This document shows positions 60,043-64,000 of a DNA stretch of 64,000 nucleotides, piece after piece (position 1 is the first letter of the stretch; each line of letters opens with the position of its first letter). The notes beneath the pieces were generated by a model. That model was given only the letters and a program-made list of their open reading frames with translations, was not told the origin of the DNA and did no database searches. The position numbers were made by a program, and so were the translations under genes. Origin of the DNA: Paenibacillus tengchongensis (GTDB lineage Bacteria; Bacillota; Bacilli; Paenibacillales; Paenibacillaceae); assembly GCF_008973665.1 (NCBI RefSeq), contig NZ_WACP01000008.1, positions 13,752-77,751 of the forward strand. Reading direction: 5' to 3'.

Positions 60043-60906
60043 TTATGCCTTCTCCAGCAAATGCCGCAGCCCGGCGGCCACGCCATGGTTCTCATTGCTC
60101 AGCGTGATAAAGTCGGCCGTCTCCTTCAGGATCGGCGCGGCATTCTCCATCGCGATCCGGTAGCCGGCTGTCTCGAACATCGGCAGGTCGTTGTAGCTGT
60201 CGCCCATGACAGCAACTTGCTCGGGCGGCAGGCCGTAATGTTCGGCCAGCAGCCGTACACCGGCCCCTTTATTGGCCTGCTCGTGGTTAATCTCGATGTT
60301 GTTGACATGCGATGCCGTTATAATCAGGCCGGGAACCTCCGCAAACCGCGTAGAGGCTTCCTTAAGCAGCTCGCGGTTCAGCGAGAAAGCGAGCGCCTTA
60401 TAAATCGGCGTGTCCTCCCTGCTCCAGATCTCTTCCATATTCTCCACGTAAGATACGGCAGCTTGCTGGAACTGCTTGTTAATCATCGCCTTCAGCAGCC
60501 AGCCCACCTCATCCGGGACCTCCTCATCGCTCAGGGATGACAGCTTCTCCAGCCGGACACGCTTATCCAGTTCGACATACACATTATCTGCCGTATAGAT
60601 CTCATAATATAATTCGTGCATTTCATTCATCCAGCGCAGGACCGGGATAATATCATTCTTGTCCAGCGGCTGGCTCGCCGCCAGTACCCCGTCACCCAGC
60701 GTGATCATCGCCCCGTTCAGGCTGACTACGGGCATTTCCAGCTCGGCCAGCCGCAGCTGCCGCTCGGCATCCATATAAGAGCGGCCGGTGGCGATCGCCA
60801 CAATGTGGCCAAGACTTTGCGCCTGTACAATCGCTTCGCGGTTCTCCGCGCTGATCCTGCCTTGTTCATTCAGCAGCGTTCCGTCCATATCCAGTGCAAT
60901 CAGCAT
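60043..60906 (-). CDS. Cof-type HAD phosphatase (Cof/YcsE-like)
   Basis: This protein has 287 residues from ATG 60906, behind TAAGGAGAAC. The HAD motifs are DMDGTLL (motif I, Asp nucleophile near residue 6), the threonine motif ATGRSY and AVMGDSYNDLPMF (motif IV). The C2-type cap lies between about 85 and 200. Cof-type enzymes remove phosphate from sugar phosphates, FMN or related molecules; the substrate is not predictable. It is a monocistronic gene. Confidence 0.93.
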   Translation of the reverse strand: MLIALDMDGTLLNEQGRISAENREAIVQAQSLGHIVAIATGRSYMDAERQLRLAELEMPVVSLNGAMITLGDGVLAASQPLDKNDIIPVLRWMNEMHELYYEIYTADNVYVELDKRVRLEKLSSLSDEEVPDEVGWLLKAMINKQFQQAAVSYVENMEEIWSREDTPIYKALAFSLNRELLKEASTRFAEVPGLIITASHVNNIEINHEQANKGAGVRLLAEHYGLPPEQVAVMGDSYNDLPMFETAGYRIAMENAAPILKETADFITLSNENHGVAAGLRHLLEKA

Positions 60907-61046
60907 GTTGTCGTTCTCCTTATGTGAGTTCTCTCCCTGATCGGGGTGCAACCGCCTGAGTGTATCTTATCATTATTTTTACGAAAACCAAAAACCAGTT
61001 TCATGAAAATGAATAAAAGAAATGAAAGTAAGGCAGGAGCGGATTT

Positions 61047-61074
61047 TTGGTTCGCTGAGCGTCCGTGGTACAAT
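61047..61074 (+). promoter_or_regulatory. Promoter of the DUF445 gene
   Basis: TTGGTT, 16 bp, TACAAT, about 30 bp before the start. Confidence 0.6.
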
Positions 61075-61102
61075 GAAGGGTAGGTTAGGAGGAAGATGGA
61101 TC

Positions 61103-62344
61103 ATGAAATCCAGAAATTTAGCGACCATATCGCTGGCCGTCATGGCCTGCGGATTCTTAATGACTCTGTTTCTGCCGGACCATTGGTCCGTGGAGCTGCT
61201 CCGGGGCGCCTTTGAAGCGGGGCTGGTCGGGGGGATCGCCGACTGGTTCGCGGTTACCGCGCTGTTCCGGCATCCGCTGGGCCTGAAGATACCGCATACC
61301 TCGCTGCTGCTTAAGAACCGGGACAAGATTATTAACTCCCTGATCTCGGCCATGGAGAATGAGCTGCTGAACAAAGCCAGCATCGAGAACAAGCTGCGCA
61401 ATATCCGCTTTGTCTCGCTGGGAAGCGGGCTGCTGCTGAAATTCATGGGCCGGAAGCAGGCAAGAGCAGAGATTCTGCGCCAGCTTGGTGATGTCGTGCG
61501 GCGGCTGTCGGTAGAGCAGGCGGTTCCCCATCTGCAGCGTGCCCTGGCAGGCTACGTCCGGGAGGCTGAGCTTGCCGCTCCGGCTGAGCGCATCGTCACC
61601 TCGCTGATGAATGACCGTAAGGATGCCGCTGTTCTGGACTATGCCCTGGAAGGCATTGCCAAATGGAGCGAGCGTCCGGAGACGCGGAGCATGCTGGGGC
61701 GGCTTGCCGCAGGCAAGCTTGCCGAGGTTAAGCTCGGCGGACTCAAAGGGATGGCCTTTCAGGCCTTTGTCGGTTTTATGGATGAGGACATGCTCGGCGA
61801 GATGCTGCAGGGCATGCTGAAATCCGGTATCCGCGATTTTCAGGACGGGGATAATCCTTACCGGGAAGAGATTCTCCGCGAGCTCCGCGTGGCCTTGTTC
61901 CAGCTCGTCAACGATGAGGGAAAGCTCGCCATGTTCAAGGAATGGGCGGTGTCCGCCCTGCAGGAGGAAGGTACGGCTGCCTTCCTGCAGGAGCAGCTTG
62001 AACTGCTGCGTGACAAGGCAGCCGGCCTGATCGAGGAAGACCGGAAGGCCGGAGGCCGCAAGCTGTTCGCTCTGTATGCCCTGCTGGTACGGCGCATTGC
62101 GGCCGAGGAGGCATGGGTGCAGGCTTCCGAAGAGAAGCTGCGCGGCTCGCTGATTGCCTTCGTGGCGGCCAATCACTACCGGATTGGTATCCTGGTCAAG
62201 GAGAATCTCGATCAGATGGACGATGCCACTCTGGTGAATATGCTGGAGGAGAAGATCGGCAAAGACCTGCAGTGGATCCGCGTCAACGGTGCAGTCTGCG
62301 GCTTCGCCGTCGGACTGGTGCTTTCGCTGATTCAGATGATCTGA
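61103..62344 (+). CDS. DUF445 membrane protein (YheB/YjiN-like)
   Basis: This protein has 413 residues from ATG 61103, behind TAGGAGGAAGATG. It has an N-terminal membrane helix (TISLAVMACGFLMTLFLP) and the DUF445 signature GAFEAGLVGGIADWFAVTALFRHPLGLKIPHTSLL. Long helical segments and a C-terminal membrane helix (GAVCGFAVGLVLSLIQMI) follow. Function is unknown; some relatives affect sporulation or the envelope. Confidence 0.9.
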   Translation: MKSRNLATISLAVMACGFLMTLFLPDHWSVELLRGAFEAGLVGGIADWFAVTALFRHPLGLKIPHTSLLLKNRDKIINSLISAMENELLNKASIENKLRNIRFVSLGSGLLLKFMGRKQARAEILRQLGDVVRRLSVEQAVPHLQRALAGYVREAELAAPAERIVTSLMNDRKDAAVLDYALEGIAKWSERPETRSMLGRLAAGKLAEVKLGGLKGMAFQAFVGFMDEDMLGEMLQGMLKSGIRDFQDGDNPYREEILRELRVALFQLVNDEGKLAMFKEWAVSALQEEGTAAFLQEQLELLRDKAAGLIEEDRKAGGRKLFALYALLVRRIAAEEAWVQASEEKLRGSLIAFVAANHYRIGILVKENLDQMDDATLVNMLEEKIGKDLQWIRVNGAVCGFAVGLVLSLIQMI

Positions 62345-62362
62345 TCCGACGCGGACGAATGT

Positions 62363-62419
62363 AAGAGGCGGGACCTGCATCTAACGGCTTGGAGTGGCCG
62401 GATGCGGGTACCGCCTCTT
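62363..62419. terminator. Hairpin between convergent DUF445 and PII genes
   Basis: AAGAGGCGG and CCGCCTCTT with inner ACCTGCAT / ATGCGGGT pairing form a long stem between convergent genes. T-tracts are weak. Confidence 0.65.
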
Positions 62420-62439
62420 CAGTATTATATGGACAATGG

Positions 62440-62766
62440 TTACAGTTGGTTTTTGCCGGTGCTGATGGTATAGGCCTCAAGAACAGGCATCACGAAGATC
62501 TTGCCGTCGCCGAAGGATCCGTTCTCCCCGGTTCTTGCCGTTCTCATAATGATGCTGATGACATCATCCTTCTCATCGTCATTGACGACCATCATCAGCA
62601 GTTTCTTCGAAATCTGATTGTAGTAGTTCGTTCCGACCTGGATGCCTTTTTGTTTGCCGCGTCCCAGCACATCCATCTTGCTGATCGACGGGAAGCCGGC
62701 AAGCATCAATTCCTCCATGACTTCATCCGTTTTCTCCGGTCTGATGATCGCTTTAATCATTATCAT
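62440..62766 (-). CDS. PII-family protein of NifI1 type
   Basis: This 108-residue protein starts behind AGAAAGGGTGC. MIMIKAIIRPEKTDEVMEELMLAGF, the T-loop region GRGKQKGIQVG and the C-terminal GDGKIFVMPVLEAYTISTG are PII motifs. The T-loop is unlike the canonical ELYRGAEY and lacks the uridylylated Tyr in that context; MMVVNDDEKDDVISIIMRTARTGENGSFGDGK matches NifI1 proteins, which control nitrogenase by direct binding in some archaea and bacteria. No nitrogenase, ammonium transporter or NifI2 gene is in the window. It is an orphan; a role in nitrogen or 2-oxoglutarate sensing is inferred. Confidence 0.85.
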   Translation of the reverse strand: MIMIKAIIRPEKTDEVMEELMLAGFPSISKMDVLGRGKQKGIQVGTNYYNQISKKLLMMVVNDDEKDDVISIIMRTARTGENGSFGDGKIFVMPVLEAYTISTGKNQL

Positions 62767-62850
62767 ACCGATGCACCCTTTCTACAGCGAATAATGTGTT
62801 GTAGGGGGTTGCCAACTCATGTTGGGTTAATCAATAACATCGTTTGTTAA

Positions 62851-62864
62851 TGGCAACGCTTACA
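62851..62864. promoter_or_regulatory. Possible CcpA cre-like site upstream of the PII gene
   Basis: TGGCAACGCTTACA matches the 14-bp cre pattern TGNAARCGNWWWCA except for one position, 85 bp upstream of the start. No clear promoter was identified next to it. Confidence 0.35.
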
Positions 62865-62971
62865 AATTGAGTATAAACTTAACTTCCTCACGGTCCTGCG
62901 ACGAAGCTCACAAATTCTTTATGACAGATTGTCACACGAAAAATAGGGCAAGCTGAGGGAGAATTCCCCTC

Positions 62972-64000
62972 CTATTTGCCCGAAAGCATGCGGTACAGCT
63001 CCTCGATCTGCCCTGCGGTATGCTGCCACTCGAATGAATACAGCGCGTCGCTGCGTCCCTGCATGCCGATCCTGTCCGCCAGCTGCGGATTCCGGGCAAT
63101 CTTGAGCATCAGCCTGGCAAAAGGCGCCGCCTCGCGGTAACGCTCCACCAGAAATCCGTTACGCCCGGAGTCGATAATCTCGCGGATGCCCCCGTTGCTG
63201 GAGGCGATGACCGGCAGGCCGGTGGCCATAGCCTCCACATTGACCAGCCCGAAGGCCTCGTGACGCTGCGAGGGGCAGACGAAGCAGTCCGCGGCCTGGT
63301 ACAGCTCATGTATATGTTCATGCGACACATTGCCGAGAAAAGAAACCCGGACGCCCAGTCTGCGGGCCAGCATCCGGAGCTGCCGCATATAAGCCGGCTT
63401 GCCCCGGCCGGCGATGATCAGGTGGGCCTGCAGCCTGGGCTTCAGCAGGTGCATGGACCGTAGCAGCACGGGGACTCCCTTGCGCGGTATGACCCGCCCG
63501 ACGAACAGTACCGTGAAGAGAGGCGGCAGGTTGTATTGTTTGCGCAGCCGCAGCCGCTCCGCCGCAGGGGCCGGCGTGAAGCGGGAGAGATCGGCGCCCA
63601 GCGGAATGACGCGCACCTTCTTCTCCAGGCCGGGGAAACGCCGGCAGAGCCGCAGCTGCAGCGAGCGGCTGTTGGCCGCAATGCCGTCCGCTCTGGCGAG
63701 GCAACGGGCAATGCGGAGCTCCGCAGGCACAAAGGTCATGGAATGCAGAAACAGGAGCACAGGGGTATGCGGGTGTCTCCGTTTGACGGACGCCATCAGC
63801 AGCGGCCGGTTATCCACCTGGATCAGATCGAAGGTCTCCTCCTCCAGAAATTCCAGAACAGAGGCCTGGTAGCGGGCCGGGCTGCCCGCCGGCAGACGGA
63901 CAATCCGCACCTGGTCTACCTCTGCAGAATCAGGTGCTCCCGGGGTTCTCCGGCTCAGGATGGTCACCTTGTGGCGCCGGGCCACCCTTCTGGCGATTGC
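62972..64000 (-). CDS. GT4-family glycosyltransferase, 5' end outside window
   Basis: The frame is open to the window edge and AIARRVARRHKVTILSR looks like the usual N-terminal helix-strand, so the true start is upstream of base 64000. About 340 residues are visible. The C-terminal nucleotide-sugar domain has LPPLFTVLFVGRVIPRKGVPVLLRSM, VSFLGNVSHEHIHELYQAADCFVCPSQRHEAFGLVNVEAMATGLPVIASSNGG (the E-x7-E motif) and RDFLVE-like ends. It is a retaining GT-B enzyme, likely for cell-surface or spore glycan synthesis. CotSA/YtcC-like spore proteins belong to this family. Confidence 0.88.
   Translation of the reverse strand, partial: AIARRVARRHKVTILSRRTPGAPDSAEVDQVRIVRLPAGSPARYQASVLEFLEEETFDLIQVDNRPLLMASVKRRHPHTPVLLFLHSMTFVPAELRIARCLARADGIAANSRSLQLRLCRRFPGLEKKVRVIPLGADLSRFTPAPAAERLRLRKQYNLPPLFTVLFVGRVIPRKGVPVLLRSMHLLKPRLQAHLIIAGRGKPAYMRQLRMLARRLGVRVSFLGNVSHEHIHELYQAADCFVCPSQRHEAFGLVNVEAMATGLPVIASSNGGIREIIDSGRNGFLVERYREAAPFARLMLKIARNPQLADRIGMQGRSDALYSFEWQHTAGQIEELYRMLSGK

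Noticed and set aside
62767..62900. Sigma-54 or GlnR/TnrA site upstream of the NifI1-like gene
   Set aside because: TTGGCAACCCCCTACAA lacks the GC of the -12 element, and the TGTAA/TAACA half-sites are 10 bp apart rather than 6-7.

Overview
The window looks like the chromosome of a spore-forming Paenibacillus-type Firmicute. The evidence is a collagen-like exosporium-type protein, strong AGGAGG ribosome binding sites, many lipoprotein solute-binding proteins, CtsR-type heat-shock operators, a sigma-K-like promoter and moderately high GC. The genus is an inference. I saw no rRNA, tRNA, CRISPR array, prophage or insertion sequence.

Layout. 1-1.4 kb: 3' part of a collagen-like surface protein. 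1.66-14.2 kb: a polysaccharide-utilisation locus with two LplB/YtcP-type permeases, a sugar-binding lipoprotein, a large secreted clan GH-A hydrolase with carbohydrate-binding modules, a GH3 enzyme, a GH105-like unsaturated uronyl hydrolase and an unassigned lyase-like protein. 14.3-16 kb: hflX behind a leader of about 410 nt that encodes an 11-codon peptide with a macrolide-arrest-like Arg-Ile-Arg motif. 16.1-16.9 kb: a probable sporulation gene. 17-21.7 kb: a SNF2 helicase coupled to a SWIM protein. 21.85-23.9 kb: the adaA-ogt-alkA adaptive response to alkylation. 23.9-27.4 kb: an AT-rich, apparently acquired island.

27.4-34.7 kb: a VOC protein, a WYL regulator, an antitoxin beside what looks like a toxin remnant, an acetyltransferase, an Hsp20 gene with two CtsR operators, and a bacitracin/lantibiotic-type two-component plus ABC module. 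34.8-43.6 kb: a tandem-domain glycosyltransferase, a cyclophilin and a complete Opp/Dpp peptide ABC operon. 43.8-57.1 kb: an AI-2E family transporter; sulfur-scavenging genes in two blocks (solute-binding protein plus alkylsulfatase, then arylsulfate sulfotransferase plus a complete sulfonate-type ABC transporter); and between them a two-component system with a beta-propeller lipoprotein and a MarR regulator. 57.1-64 kb: a small conserved protein, a UvrD-type helicase, a HAD phosphatase, a DUF445 membrane protein, an orphan NifI1-like PII protein and a truncated glycosyltransferase.

Common theme. Several genes (hflX, the sulfonate-binding protein, marR, the sulfotransferase) sit behind leaders or spacers with terminator-like hairpins, so conditional termination may be widely used here. 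The hflX leader is the most specific and testable new observation.
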